DNA of 64,000 nt from Lunularia cruciata. Its lineage: Eukaryota; Streptophyta; Marchantiopsida; Lunulariales; Lunulariaceae. Below, in pieces: positions 33,217-44,990 of the stretch (its first letter is position 1; each line of letters opens with the position of its first letter). Under the pieces are notes generated by a model. The model saw only the letters and a list, made by a program, of their open reading frames with translations, ran no database searches and was not told the DNA's origin. The position numbers and the translations under genes are program-made. The DNA is taken from NCBI GenBank assembly GCA_948567375.1, contig OX419758.1, positions 50,111,473-50,175,472 on the forward strand, in the 5' to 3' direction.

Positions 33217-33640
33217 GGTCTACCAAAGTTAGTGGAAGGTTGATTTGGAGGCCAATCCCAAGGTAAAGCAAGTATTAGAAGTCGGCCAAAATTGGACAAG
33301 ATGGAGGTCTCAAATTGAGTTAGTGGCAAAGTTAGTCAAGATTAGCTTGTTGGAGAAGGTTTGATTTGGAAAGAAGAAAAGTCTCATTTGCCATTTAATT
33401 TTAGTATAGGTCTACCAAAGTTAGTGGAAGTTTGAATTGGAGGCCAATCCCAAGGTAAAGAAAGTATTGGAGGTCGGCCAAAGTTGGACAAGCATATGGA
33501 GGTTTCAAACTGAGTTAGTGGCCAAGTTAGTCAAGGTTAGCCCATTAGAGAAGGTCTGATGTGCCAAGGAGAAAAGAAAGTGAGTTAATAATCAAGTTAA
33601 TCAAGGTTAGTCTATTTAGAAAGGGTTTGATTTGGCAAGA
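33217..33640. repeat. Tandem repeat, unit about 192 bp, two copies plus a partial third
   Basis: GGTCTACCAAAGTTAGTGGA occurs at 33217 and 33409, each followed by GGAGGCCAATCCCAAGGTAAAG and then GTTAGTCAAG. A shortened third unit (AATCAAGTTAATCAAGGTTAGTC) follows at about 33590. It lies in the leader of Fam3 copy C; copy B has one diverged unit near 22065. Confidence 0.8.
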
Positions 33641-34559
33641 AGAAAAAGCTACATTTGGCATTTAAAGACTTTGAGGCATAAAGTTATGGGCTAAAGAAAC
33701 TATGAAGGCCTATAAGGAGAACAAGCCAGCTTGTTGGTATGAAGCTTGAAAATTAAGGATAGTGCACAATATGGTTTGAAACCTAGGTCTTTGGTTTCTA
33801 GACTAAGATAATAGCCAATTGATCCATCCTTACTTGTTCTAGATATCAGTGGACTCATATTCATATCTATGTTACTATGGCTAGTTAACAATTGATCCCA
33901 TCCTTGGTGATCCTAGTAGTGTAAAAGTAGATAAACACTTCTTCTATTATTCAAATTCCAAAGTGTGGTAAAGGTGATTTAATTTGGACTTGTGAGATAG
34001 AGGGTTATCATTTAGATTTATTTTTTATTGGACTTCTTCCATTTTCTTTGCTTCTTGTTTGTGCACCATGTTTGTGTGAGGTACCTAATATTTGGAGCAT
34101 TAGTGCTCTGATGTGCTATCAATAATGAGATTGGAGTGATGACCAATCAAACTACTTATGTTTCTCTTTGATGAGGCAAGAAGTGATGACCTACAAATTG
34201 TGAGAGTATATGTTGTGATGGCAAGTTACAAGTCACCCCTTCTTTTTGTATAGTTGTCACGGTTATAGTTACATTAATGTGTGGTTTTTAGTGGGTGGTG
34301 ACACTTGGTGATAGTTCTTGGTTGTGGTACTTGGTGGTTACAATTGCGGTTTGGAAAAAATTATCACAATAGAGTTCTTTGGGTATTCTAGAGGAGAGTT
34401 TTCTTTATTACTCAATAGGTTTACATGGAGTGGCACTCAATATCAGCATGTAGCTTAGATCCCAATGAAGGAGGAGATTCATTCATTTGGAATTTGATAT
34501 GAGAGCTCATTCAGTTTAGAGTGCACATTGTCTATCCACACTATGTTTTTGGGACACGG

Positions 34560-35640
34560 AAAAGATTTATAAGGCCTTCAAAGACCCCAAGTGCTACTCT
34601 GGTACAATGGGTATCATTGACTTAGATGACTTCATCCAAGAGTTTGATAGTTAATGTGATTTGAAGTGGATGCAAAACTTGACTTTATTCACACCCTTCA
34701 TGGCATGGAAGGTGGTGTTCCAACACTTGGAGAGTCCACCAATGAATGACTACTATTAGTTCAAGAGAGCACACTTAGAGGAGAGCTAAGGAGATAGTAT
34801 TGGTCTTTGAACTACATCTCCTTCACTTCAAGTTCAATTTCTAGAGATTGATCAACAATACTTACAAGTTCTAGCTCTAGTAGTGTTGGTGTACCCAATG
34901 GTGGTGCACTAGTTTGAAATGGTGCTACTACAAGTGGAAGTACCACTATAAGTGGTAGTCAAATATGCAAGATTTAATCCCATGATAGAGATCTTCTAAT
35001 GCTTGAGGTACAACTACCAAGGAGTGTGGATTGACAAGCTAAAGAGCTTGTAAGAATTCTAATAGAAGGCTAGAGAGAGCCTACATGAAGGATATACTTG
35101 CATGAAATGGTTGATAAGTTTCACTCAAGGAGTTATTGAGATCCAAGCAATCCAATTCTAGTATGAGGATAGTATTGGATAAGGAGCTACAATGCAAAGT
35201 ACGTTATACTATATTGTTGCATGCTACCTCACCAACTTTGGTAGTGGTCTTTAAATTGCCAAAATACATTGAGCTCAACATGGTAGAGGAGAGAATGGTG
35301 ATATTTGGATTTGGTAGGGAGATGTCATCCATAGTTATTACTTCTTTTGGAGTGCACCACACCATGTTGGCTATCAAGGGTAGAATGGATAGCCTCAATA
35401 TTATGGATCAAGTGGAGGCCCTGTGCAGGTAAAATGTTACTTTTATTTTCTAGCTAGTAGTAGCTAGTGAGTAGAAGTGTTACTTATTGGAATTTTGGTG
35501 GACCTCACCACAAGAGAGAGTGCACCCAAGGTAATGGGCATGATAACTCTAGAGCATCACAACCAACCAAAAGACAATGTAACCATTGTTGTAGATTTGG
35601 CCATATTAGTGACCAATGCTTTGACCTCCACTTGGAGTTT
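34560..35640 (+). pseudogene. Fam3 gag remnant (copy C)
   Basis: Capsid-like region followed by the zinc-knuckle segment described for copy C. The second knuckle (35566-35607) is a canonical CX2CX4HX4C. The parallel to copy B confirms that gag is the 5' gene of Fam3. Confidence 0.7.
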
Positions 35641-35897
35641 GTTGTGCGTATATGCATTGCTACAAAATACATGTTGTTGTCATTATCATACACTATAGAA
35701 GCACAATTCATACAAAAGTCATACATAAACTCTAAAGTACCACAATAATCAATTTACATTCAACTCAAATCACACTTAACTTGAATCAAAAATAAATCCT
35801 CAACTCAATGGTTTGGAAACAATGGCCTTGATTACAGTCAAGCTACACCCACTCTAGCTAAGAGACTCTACTAGGTGGTACTTGCCAATCCTTTTCA
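35641..35897 (-). mobile_element. Fam3 LTR fragment, inverted
   Basis: The complement reads GTCTCTTAGCTAGAGTG, then GATTATTGTGGTACTTTAGAG, then GTATGATAATGACAAC, matching 21720-21945 in order. It is inverted relative to copy C and lies between copy C gag and a Fam2 LTR. Confidence 0.75.
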
Positions 35898-36597
35898 TAT
35901 GAGCCGGCTTAACTCTCACTTAGTATGAACCTCTGATGGTTATTAAGGTAACATACCATGGACTAAGAAGACAAAACACCCAAACTCTATTGCACTCTAG
36001 CAAGGCTAGAACTCCAAGGCACATCCAATACTCAAGACATTGCTTACTAGAGAACTCCATAAGAGTGAGATAGTTGTAAATGAAAGGATGATGAGTACCT
36101 CCTCACTTATAGCTTATATACTAATGAAAAATTTACACACCAAAGTTACTAGATATTAGAGTAACTCAAGTTACTAGGCCAAAAGTCAATTAGAGTAAAA
36201 AAATTCTAAAGAATTATCCAAGCACATGGAATAATCCTATGGGTAAGTGGTTTTATCTTCACCTACCAACTAAGTCAAGGATTCCTTCACATGGGCTATC
36301 CTTGGACTATAGAAAAATCTGCACAAACAAGGCTTGTGGAAAGAGTTTTCAATTCTTTCCTCAAAGTCAAATAACTATGAATAATACCACATCAATATAT
36401 TAGAAGACAAAATAGTGATGCTCTCTCTTTTCCTTCCCTCTAGAATAGGGTCACCTTTATCTTAGCTAGGACTAACTCTAGTTAATCTTGACTAATTTAG
36501 AAGCTTAGTTAAACTCTATATAGATAATATTTCTCCGCTAATTGCAATACCAAGCTTAATATCTTTATAGAGCATACATGCACCAACAAGTATTACA
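35898..36597 (-). repeat. 3' LTR of the older Fam2 copy
   Basis: Complement begins TGTAATACTTGTTGGTGCATG and ends GCCGGCTCATA. It is preceded in sense by the tract GGGGTAAA, the family's polypurine tract. Confidence 0.8.
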
Positions 36598-36869
36598 TTT
36601 ACCCCTAGACTAAGATTTCACTTTGTCCTAGGAAGGAAAGTCCTTTTACCTTCTATGATACAACTTCAACTTATCATAATTAATCCTATCCCAACTCCTT
36701 GAGATTATAAGTGTAGTGGTCCCACACCAAAGTATACTCAACACCATATACCAAATGAAATAGAGAATATCTGGTGGATGTTGTTATGGTTGTCCTATAC
36801 AATCACAAAACCACATGAATCCCCTTGGCTCAATGATGTTATTCCCCTTCCATTTTTGCATCTTTGGCC

Positions 36870-37532
36870 TGTGAGCTGGCCTATCTCTCACTCAAGATGA
36901 ACCTTTGATAGTTGTTATGGTAGCGCACCATGGACTAAGAAGGCAAGGAACCCCAATTCCATCATACTCCTCCAAGATCCAAACCATTGCTCACTAGAGT
37001 ACTTGATGAGAGAGAGATAGTTGCAAATGAAAGGATGATGAGTACCTCCTCACTCCTAGCTTATATACTTATGAAATAGTTATGCACCAAAGTTACTATT
37101 TATTGGAGTAACTCAAGTTACTCGGCTAAAAGTCAAACTCCAAAGGAATATCCATACTCATGGGACTATTTTCCTAAGCATGTGGTCTTATTTTGACCCA
37201 ACCATTAAGTCAAGGATTCCTTCACATGGGCTATCCTTGGAGTATAAAAGAATCCAAAACAAAAAGACTTATGGGTCCAAGAGTTCTCAACTCTTTCCTC
37301 AAAGCCAAACATCTAAGAATAATACCAAGTAACATATTAGAATCCAAAATAGTGGTGCTCATCTTTTCTACTTTCTCTAAAGTACGGTCCTCTCTATCTT
37401 AGCTATGACTAAATTTAGCTAATCATGACCAATGTAGAACCATCTTTATCTCTATATAAGAATGTTTCTCAAGCACTTATAATATTATAATAAATATCTC
37501 AATAGCACATACATGCACAAATGGGTGTTACA
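36870..37532 (-). mobile_element. Fam2 solo LTR inserted in a Fam2 integrase
   Basis: The plus strand reads TGTGAGCTGGCC ... GGGTGTTACA, 663 bp. The left flank ends TTTGGCC and the right flank begins TGCCAATATC; the intact relative at 40590-40615 reads TTTGGCCAACATC, so the flanks join cleanly with a short target duplication (about TGGCC). A younger LTR has thus landed in an older member of its own family. Confidence 0.85.
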
Positions 37533-39215
37533 TGCCAATATCATGCACAAGGTTTGATTGGTTCTCTCATCCAAGCCATTGGAGTTTATAAGAGATAGTC
37601 ACTCTATGTGTGTAATGGAGAAAGGTTGTAGCATGGCCATAGTGATACTTCCAATAAACACTCCTCCTTTATTAGAAACCAACTCCAAAGTGCACCAAAT
37701 CTAGTGATTATATGTTCATAAAGAAATCTACCAACTTTATCTTCATTCTTGTCTTTCAATGGCCTAGCTTTGACCCCACTGGTAACTACCTCAATGTACC
37801 AATTGTTTCTCGGGGTTCTATTGAGAGGACCTACAAAGCCAATTCTCTACTTCTCAAAAGGTCCAAGAAATGGAATTGATCTGAGAGGTGAAGTAGAGGT
37901 AGACTTCCTTGCAAAAGCTTGACAAACATTACAAGTTTTGCAATCATCAAGACAATCCTTGAAAATTCTCCTCTGATATTAACTTGCATCCAGAATCTTG
38001 AAAGCGGTTACCTTTCTTGCAAAGTGATCCCCACATGCCAAACCATCATGAAACTCCTTCATGAGTAGGATAGACTCCTCTTTACCCATTGCTCTTTGAA
38101 GTAGACAATCTACTCCTTGATAGAAAAGAATGTTCTCCACTATTGTATAAGGTCTAGATCTTGCTATAAGGGCCTTCCTCTCCCTAGCATGCATCTCATA
38201 AGGATAGTTTCCTCTTGTAAAAAATTTTACAATCTCCTTGTACTCCATTGGAATCTCTTGAGTGATTGAGATTGTCATGAGCTCTTCATCTAAAAAAGAA
38301 TCATCCACTAGCTCAACTCCATCACGATCATATGACTTACATAATAAATCAGCATTTGTGTGTTTCTTCTTTGGCCTATCCTTAAAGGTGTAATCATACT
38401 CAGACAAGAGTATTATCTACCTTGCTAGCCTTCCCTCCAATTAGGCTTGTTGAAGATGTACTTCAAAGCTTTATGATCCATGAGAATGGTGGACTTCCAC
38501 TCCAATCAAGTAGTCTCAAAACTTCTTGAGACCAAAGATTACTACAAACCCTTCCCTTTCTATGATTGAATAGTTCTTCTCTATTGAGACCATTTAAATA
38601 CTAGAATAAGCTATTGGATGATCATGCTCATCTTGGTCTAATTGATTAAGAGTGCATCTTATAGCTACATTGGAAGCATAAGTGTAAAGGATGAAAGGCT
38701 TAATCCAATCAAGTTTAGCAATAATTAAAGCCATAACAAGGGATTTCTTGAGCTCCTTAAAAGCTTTAAAAGCTTCCTTGTCCTCCAAAATCACTATGTA
38801 TTCTATACCCTTCTTCATGTGAATGGTTAGCATATAAGCCTTATTGGAAAATGAGAAGATGAACCTCCTATAGTACCCAACTATCCCCAAGAATTGGCAT
38901 AACTTTTTCAAGCTTGAAGGGAATGGAAGCTCTTAGATTTCCTCACCTTTTTAGGATCCACTACTATTCCATCCTTGGAAATGATATGCCCTAAAATTAG
39001 ACCTGCTTCACAACCAAAGATGCACTTCTTTAGGTTGAGTGATGCATTTGCTTCAACCAAGCATTGCAAAATTTTGATCAAGTGCTCTTCCTTGCTCCCT
39101 TAGACACAAAAGTCATCAATGAAATCTCTCACAAATTTTCCAACAAAAGGTTCAACATGTTGTTCAAGAACCATTGAAATGTAGTTGGAGCATTACAAAG
39201 CCTATCATTCCATTT

Positions 39216-39329
39216 GTAATGTCACATCTAGATTACTTGGACATTGGATTTGCAGTTATAGTAGTTAGAGGTATTTCATTAGTTTCCCATACACTACTTT
39301 TTGATTGTCAAATTTTGTATTTGGAGTAT
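39216..39329 (+). repeat. Fam3 LTR sliver
   Basis: TGTAATGTCACATCTAGATT ... CATACACTACTTTTTGATTG aligns with 21425-21530 of the Fam3 LTR in the same orientation at perhaps 70-75% identity. It separates the older and the younger Fam2 copies and is the insertion site of the younger one. Confidence 0.6.
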
Positions 39330-40010
39330 TGTGAGCCGGCCTGTCTCTCACTCAAGATGAACCTCTGGTGGCTATTATGGTAGCGCACATGGACTAAGAA
39401 GGCAAGGAACCCCAACTCCATCATACTCCTCCAAGGCTAACACTCCAAGACTCAAGACATTGCTCACTAGAGAACTCAATGAGAGAGATAATTGCAAATG
39501 AAAGGATGATGTGTACCTCCTCACCCCTTGTTTATATACTTGTGAAATAGTTACGTACCAAAGTTACTAATTACCGTAGTAGCTCAAGTTACTAGACTAA
39601 AAGTCAAGTAAAGTCAAAAAGTAGAAAGGAATATCCATTCACATGGGCATATTCCCCTAAGCATGTGGTCTTATCTTGACCCAACCACTAAGTCAAGGAT
39701 TCCTTCACATGGGCTATCCTTGGACTAAAGAAGAATCCAAAACAAAAAGGCTTGCGGGCCCAAGAGTTCTCAACTAGCCAAACACCTAGGAATAATACCA
39801 AGTCAACACACTAAATTCCAAAATAGTGGTGCTCATCTTTTCTACTTCCTCTAAAGTAAGGTCCCCTCTATCTTAGCTATGACTAAATTTAGCTAACCAT
39901 GAATAATATAGAACCATCCTTTATCTCTATATAAATAATATCTCTTTAGTACTTATAATACTAAGCTAAATATCACAATACCACACACACACGCACAAAT
40001 GGGTGTTACA
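39330..40010 (-). repeat. Fam2 3' LTR
   Basis: The plus strand reads TGTGAGCCGGCC ... GGGTGTTACA, so the sense LTR is TGTAACACCC ... GGCCGGCTCACA, with the usual TG/CA ends. A TATA box (sense TTATTTATATAG) is at 39926-39938. Five other full or partial copies occur in the window (13376, 23904, 36870, 55741, 58317). Confidence 0.92.
39926..39938 (-). promoter_or_regulatory. Fam2 LTR TATA box
   Basis: The sense (minus) strand reads TTATTTATATAGAG, and the motif is conserved in the LTRs at 24515 and 55808. Confidence 0.55.
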
Positions 40011-40022
40011 TTTACCCCCGGA
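40011..40022 (-). promoter_or_regulatory. Fam2 polypurine tract
   Basis: The sense strand reads TCCGGGGGTAAA directly before the LTR start TGTAACA. Confidence 0.7.
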
Positions 40023-40325
40023 CTAAGTTTTTACTTTGTCCTCAAAGTGAAGGTCTCTCTACCTTCTATGGTACATCTTCAACTTATCATGGTTAATCCT
40101 ATCAAAGTGTCTTCCTCCCAACTCCTTGAGATCATAGGTGTAATTGCCCTACACCTTCTCCACTATGAAAGGTCCAAAGTACTTAGGCAAAAACTTCTTT
40201 TGCACTCTCTTGAATTGAATGGAATCAAACAACATTACCCAATCACCTTCTTTGAAAGGCTCCATCTTCTTCTTGCCTTGCCTCTTGTCATAACTCTCCT
40301 TTTGTTTCCTTTGGGCTTGCTCCAC

Positions 40326-41972
40326 TCAAACCATAACAATTGCTCTTGCCTCTTCCAACTCCATGAGTTGTTCCTTCCTTGACTTCTCTGCATCACCTCC
40401 TTGTGCTTTCTTCAATCTCCTATGAATGCTTTGGAAGGTAGGAAGATCAAAGTGAATAGGTAAGGTAGACTCAATACCATACACCAATTGAAATGGAGAA
40501 TATCCGGTGGAAGTCTTCATGGTTGTCCTATACTCCCACAAAACTGCATGAATCCTCTTGTCCCAATGATGTTTAGGTCCCTCCATTTCTGCATCTTTGG
40601 CCAACATCATGCACAAGGTCTGATTGGTTCTCTCTGCCAAGCCATTGGAATTTGGCTTATAGGATGTAGTTACTCTATGTGTGATAGAGAAATGTTGTAG
40701 CATGGCTGTAGTAATGCTTCCTGTAAACTCTCCTCCTCTCTCAAAAACCAACTCCAAAGGGCATCCAAACCTAGTGATAATGCGTTCATAAAGAAATCTA
40801 CCCACTTCATCTTCATTCTTGTCCCTCAATGGTCTAGCCTCAACCCACTTGGTAAGGTAATCAGTAACTACCACAATGTACCGATTGTTCCTTGGGGTTC
40901 TATTGTGAGGACCTAAAAAATCAATTCCCCACTTCTCAAAAGGTCCTAGCAATGGAATTGATCTAAGTGGTGGAGTGGATGTAGATTTTCTAGCAAAAGC
41001 TTGACAAACATGACAAGTTTTGCAATAATCAAGACAATCCTTGAAAATCCCTCTCCAATGGTAACCTGCATCTAGAATCTTGAAAGCAGTCACCTTTCTT
41101 GCAAAGTGTCCTCCACATACTAAACCTTCATGAAACTCCTTTATGAGTAGGATAGACTCTTCCTTACCCACTACTCTTTGAAGTAGACCATCTGCTCCTT
41201 GGTGAAAAAGAATATCCTCCACCATTGTGTAAGGTCTAGATCTTGCTGCAAGGGCCTTCCTCTCCCTAGCATGCATCCCTTCTGGATAGTTACCTCTTGT
41301 CACAAAATCCACAATCTCCTTGTACTCCATTGGAACCTCTTGAGTGACAGAGATTGTCATGAGCTCCTCATCCGGGAAGGAATTATCCACTGGCTCATCT
41401 CCATCATGATCATAGGCTTTAGATAACAAATCAGCATTTGCATGTTTCTTTCCTAGCCTATCCTCAATGGTGTAGTCATACTCAGACAAGAGTATCATCC
41501 ACCTTGCTAGTCTCCCTTCAACATTAGGCTTGTTGAAGATGTACTTCAAAGCCTTGTGATCCGTGACAATGGTGGCTTTCCCTCCAATCAAGTAGTGTCT
41601 AAACTTCTTGAGACCAAAGATCACTGCCAACCCTTCTCTCTCCGTGACAGAGTAGTTCTTCTCTGCTGAAACCATCTGCCTACTAGTATAAGCTATTGGA
41701 TGATCATGCACATCTTGGTCTAATTGACTAAGAGTGCATCCTATAGCTACATTAGAAGCATCAGTGTAGAGGATGAAAGGCTTACTCCAATCAGGTTTAG
41801 CAAGAATTGGAGCTATAACAAGGGATTGCTTGAGCTCCTCAAAAGCTTTGAGAGCCTCCTTGTCTTCCAAAATCACCATGTAATCTACACTTTTCTTCAT
41901 GTAGATGGTCAATGCATAAGCCTTGTTGGAAAATGAAAAGATGAACCTCCTATAGTACCCAACCATCCCCAA
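40326..41972 (-). pseudogene. Fam2 RNase H and integrase
   Basis: An open piece of 548 residues on the minus strand. It starts in the RT connection (GMVGYYRRF), then RNase H: DASNVAIGCTLSQ (catalytic Asp at residue 71), EKNYSVTEREGLAV, TIVTDHKALKYIF and KHANADLLSK. Integrase follows: zinc-binding HEGLVCGGHFARK ... CKTCHVCQAF (about residues 284-330), core WGIDFLGPHNRTPRNNRYIV, and FGCPLELV, then SNGLAERTNQTL carrying the glutamate segment. The C-terminus is cut short. Not a working gene: the rest of pol lies in other frames. Confidence 0.9.
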
Positions 41973-41981
41973 GAATTGGCG

Positions 41982-43076
41982 TCACTTTGTCAAGCTTGAA
42001 GGGAATGGAAGGTCTGAGATTTTCCTCACCTTCTCAGGATCAACTGCTATTCCATCCTTGGAGATGATGTGCCCCAAAAGTAGACCTTCTTCACATCCAA
42101 AAATGCACTTCTTTGGGTTGAGTGATGGATTTGCCTCATCCAAGCATTGCAAAACTTTGATTAGGTGATCAAAGTGCTCCTCCTTGCTCCCATAGACACA
42201 AAAGTCATCAATGAAGTCTCTCACAAATTTCCCAATGAAAGGTTCAAATACCTTGTTCATGAACCATTGGAATGTGGCTGGAGCATTGCAAAGCCCAAAA
42301 GGCATGACCTTGAAAGCGTAAGTTCCCCAAGGTGTGGTGAACGTGGTGAGTTGTTGATGCTCTAGTGCAATCTTGATTTGGTTGTATCCACTATAACCAT
42401 CTCCAAAACTGTACCTCTCATGACTTGCAACCTCCTCCAAGATCTCATCAATGAATGGCAATAGGTAGTAGTCCTTCTTGGTAACAATATTGAGCTTCTT
42501 GTAATCCATACATAAACGAAGCTTGCCATTCTTTTTCTTCACAATGACAATTGGAAACACCCATTCTGAATTCTCTACCTCAAAGATAAATCCAGCCTCC
42601 TTGAGCTTATCAATCTCCTCCTTCACAACCAAAGATATTGGTAGGCTAATGCGACGTTGCTTTTGGCGGATTGGTCTTGCATGTGAGTCCACCTCTATCT
42701 TGTGCTCCTCCAAGGTGACTTCCTTCAAATCCTTGTAACTAAAAGCAAACACATGGATGAACTTGTGGAAAATCTCCTCAAATCTCACCTTCTCCTCCTT
42801 GGTAACATTTGGACCATACTTGAGGGTAGATAACCTTCTCTCTACCTCCTCAAGTGTCAATGGTGATTTTTCTAGGTCCTTCAAAACCTCTGGCTTAGGT
42901 GCAAAATCCATAGCACACAAAGGATACACATCTGAATCAGATTCAGATTCATCCTCCTCTGTGGAAGTCTCCTCTTCCATGCTTGTGTCCACACCTGAAG
43001 CTCCTTCTTCAAAATCTGATTCCCAATAATCAGAAGATGGTGTATCTAAATGTGAAGTGTTGGTGGTGTTAGTCAC
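41982..43076 (-). pseudogene. Fam2 reverse transcriptase
   Basis: A 364-residue open piece on the minus strand: an acidic N-terminal linker (residues 1-60), then RT fingers SEWVFPIVIVKKKNGKLR and CMDYKKLNIVTKKDYYLLP, palm GLCNAPATFQWFMNKVF and the active-site segment DFIDDFCVYG, followed by KKCIFGCEEGLLLGHIISKDG of the thumb boundary. It is separated by frame from protease and RNase H. Confidence 0.9.
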
Positions 43077-43130
43077 AGGAACTGTGACTCTATGGTTTGA
43101 TGGCCCAATCCTGAAGTACCCTTTGTGCCA

Positions 43131-43412
43131 TCAATCAATTGTGCGTGCTGCTCTCAACCATGGCCTCCCAAGAAGTAAGTCATAGCTTGAATCCTTCAAG
43201 ACTTGGAAAGTCATGAGATTTTGAACTCCCATAACTGAAACTACCACTTTATCCATCACCCCTACTGGTTGAACTTGTTGTTTGTTTGCCATGCTCACCA
43301 CAAATGTTGAAGGTCTTGAGGGTATCATACCTAACTTCTTCATCAACCTTTCAGACATGGCATTCACTGCTGATCCTCCATCAACACAATGCATCCTTGA
43401 TGTTATGACCAT
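43131..43412 (-). pseudogene. Fam2 retropepsin
   Basis: A 93-residue open piece with CVDGGSAVNAMSERLMKKLG in the active-site position and SYDLLLGRPWLRAA near the end, the closing strand of the retropepsin fold. Located between the gag-linker and RT as usual for Ty3 elements. Confidence 0.8.
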
Positions 43413-44885
43413 TCACCCTCACATCAATCTTGGAGGCATATTCACAAGCCTCCCATGGTGCTGGCTTGGCATCCACCACCTCCATTGATACTGGAACTTT
43501 TGCCTTCTTCTTCTTCTTGCTCCTTGTAGAACTCAAACCACCTCTAAGCTCCTTTCTCAAGGTAGGGTTCAAAGCAATTAATTGGCCCATTGTGATGTTA
43601 GCCTTGTGACTACCAACATCCTCCAACACATTGTAGTTCCATTGTTGCTTTGAGATCAAGAAGTCCTCCATCCCCAACTTCTTCCTTGGAGTCTTTGTTG
43701 TTGATGGTGTTGAGGTGCGAGTGCTCCTAGTAGACATAGGAGTATCCTTGCTTGAAGTAAATCCTTGAGAAGAGTGAACATCCTCTGCAAAATGAGCTCT
43801 CTTCTTCTCTTGTGCCAAAAGCTCCAAATTAAGACCCTTGGAGTTTGAGCACTCTCCCTTCTCATATTTGCTCTCAACCACATCTATGGATGCTATCCTC
43901 TTACCTTTGTTGGGATTAGGAGCCACTTGGGTTTCACTACCTCCCTCTTTCCCTCTATTGGCTCCCTCATAACCCCTTCCTCCATGGTAAGTGGAATTTG
44001 GGCAATTCCTTTGGATATGGCCTCTTCCTCCACAACCAAAACAATTTCTATCATTGAAATTGTTGGCTGGTTGGCCTCCCTATATGGGTAGTTTCCATAA
44101 CTCCTAGGCCCTCTCCCTACATTCTGATCCACCTCTCTCTTCTCCCATAGTTGCACCACATTGATCTTGAGATCCGCAAGTTGTTTTGTGATGGTTTGAA
44201 GTGGATCTTTTGGTGGAGATGCAAGAACTGGAGCAACCACTACTTGTGGTGCAACCCTTGCCACCAAAGTATCAGAAGTTCCACCATACTTGTAGCCTTG
44301 AGGAGGATGCACAACCTCCTTCACCCCCAAATCACTCTCATCCCCTTCCAAACTCTCCTCCATACGAATTGCAATCTTGATAGCTTCAACCTTGGAAGAA
44401 GGTTTCTCATATCTCACCTTGCTTCTTATTTGTGGTCTCAACCCTCCCACAAAATTCTTGGTGAGAATGGCCCCTATGGCAATCATTGTAGTCTCCACAT
44501 CATCCCCACCCTTCCTCAACACTATGCAAAATCTGGACTCTAACTTTTCCACTCTTTCCACATAGACTCTCACTTTCTCTCCATCTCCTTGCTTGAGAAA
44601 TGTAACCTCACTCATCAATCTCTCATAACTCTCATCTGGAAGAAAGTTCTCAATGAGTGCTGAAGTCAAAGTCTCCCAAGACTCCTCTTCCCCATCTCTC
44701 CTCTCTCTCTTTTGGTATTCTGACTCATACCATGTAAGTGTTGCATCCTCAAAGAAATCTGGTAATAATGAGGCCCACTCATTCTTCCTCCTCTCATTGT
44801 TTCCTATGCAAGCTCTCTTGAAGTCTCTCACAAAGGCCTCCACATCTTCTCCATCCTTGCCAAAGAAAACCGGAAGTTTCCCCAT
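43381..44885 (-). pseudogene. Fam2 gag and linker
   Basis: The open piece 44885-43893 (330 residues) starts MGKLPVFFGKDGEDVEAFV and contains the Retrotrans_gag-like core with LTWYESEYQKR, WETLTSALIENFLPDESYER and FVGGLRPQIRSKV. A zinc knuckle (CFGCGGRGHIQRNC) can be read near 44000-44050 on the same strand. 43926-43381 is a Ser/Thr/Lys-rich linker to protease. The element is broken a few times here. Confidence 0.85.
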
Positions 44886-44889
44886 CTTA

Positions 44890-44950
44890 ACCTCTCACTA
44901 TCTTTCTTTTTTCTCAATTTTTCTTTTTCTCTTTTCTTTTCTCTCACTCT
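44890..44950. repeat. Purine/pyrimidine tract in the Fam2 leader
   Basis: About 50 bases of almost pure pyrimidine on the plus strand (CTTTCTTTTTTC, CTTTTTCTCTTTTC), hence purine-rich on the element's sense strand, directly upstream of the gag ATG at 44885. Confidence 0.75.
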
Positions 44951-44990
44951 ATAACTAATAGAGTATATACATGACTAACACCATTTGAGA

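Larger units (their letters stand above)
31786..35640 (+). mobile_element. Fam3 copy C: LTR part, leader and gag
   Basis: 31786-32180 matches the Fam3 LTR (compare 21415-21780). 32180-33160 has no counterpart in copy B and no recognisable content. 33160-34560 matches the copy B leader. 34560-35640 is gag, with the block near 34620-34800, the open piece 35136-35432, and two zinc knuckles at 35478-35612: FGGPHHKRECTQG and CNHCCRFGHISDQC (CX2CX4HX4C). It ends abruptly at an inverted Fam3 LTR piece. Broken at many points. Confidence 0.75.
35898..39215 (-). mobile_element. Fam2 older copy (minus), with a nested Fam2 LTR
   Basis: Reading down the minus strand: RT tail (39215-38900), RNase H (38911-38594), RNase H C-terminus and integrase zinc-binding region (38407-37979), integrase core and C-terminus (37980-37533 and 36869-36598), and its 3' LTR (35898-36597, 700 bp, about 12-15% different by eye from the LTR at 39330). 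A second Fam2 LTR sits inside the integrase at 36870-37532. The 5' half is missing. Broken in several places and older than the copy at 39330. Confidence 0.85.
39330..44990 (-). mobile_element. Fam2 Ty3/Gypsy element (minus), 3' LTR plus complete gag-pol order
   Basis: On the minus strand: purine-rich leader (44890-44950), gag (44885-43893), gag-protease linker (43926-43381), protease (43412-43131), RT (43076-41982), RNase H and integrase (41972-40326), polypurine tract (40011-40022) and a 681-bp 3' LTR (39330-40010). I find no matching 5' LTR before 45783. The domain order RT-RNase H-integrase and the GIDFLGP and GLCNAPATFQ segments place it near the OTA (Athila/Tat) branch of Ty3/Gypsy. It carries only about four or five breaks and is among the youngest layers here. 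Confidence 0.9.

Noticed and set aside
33160-33640. CRISPR-like or satellite array
   Set aside because: Only two to three units of about 192 bp, with no regular short repeat-spacer pattern, in eukaryotic retrotransposon DNA.
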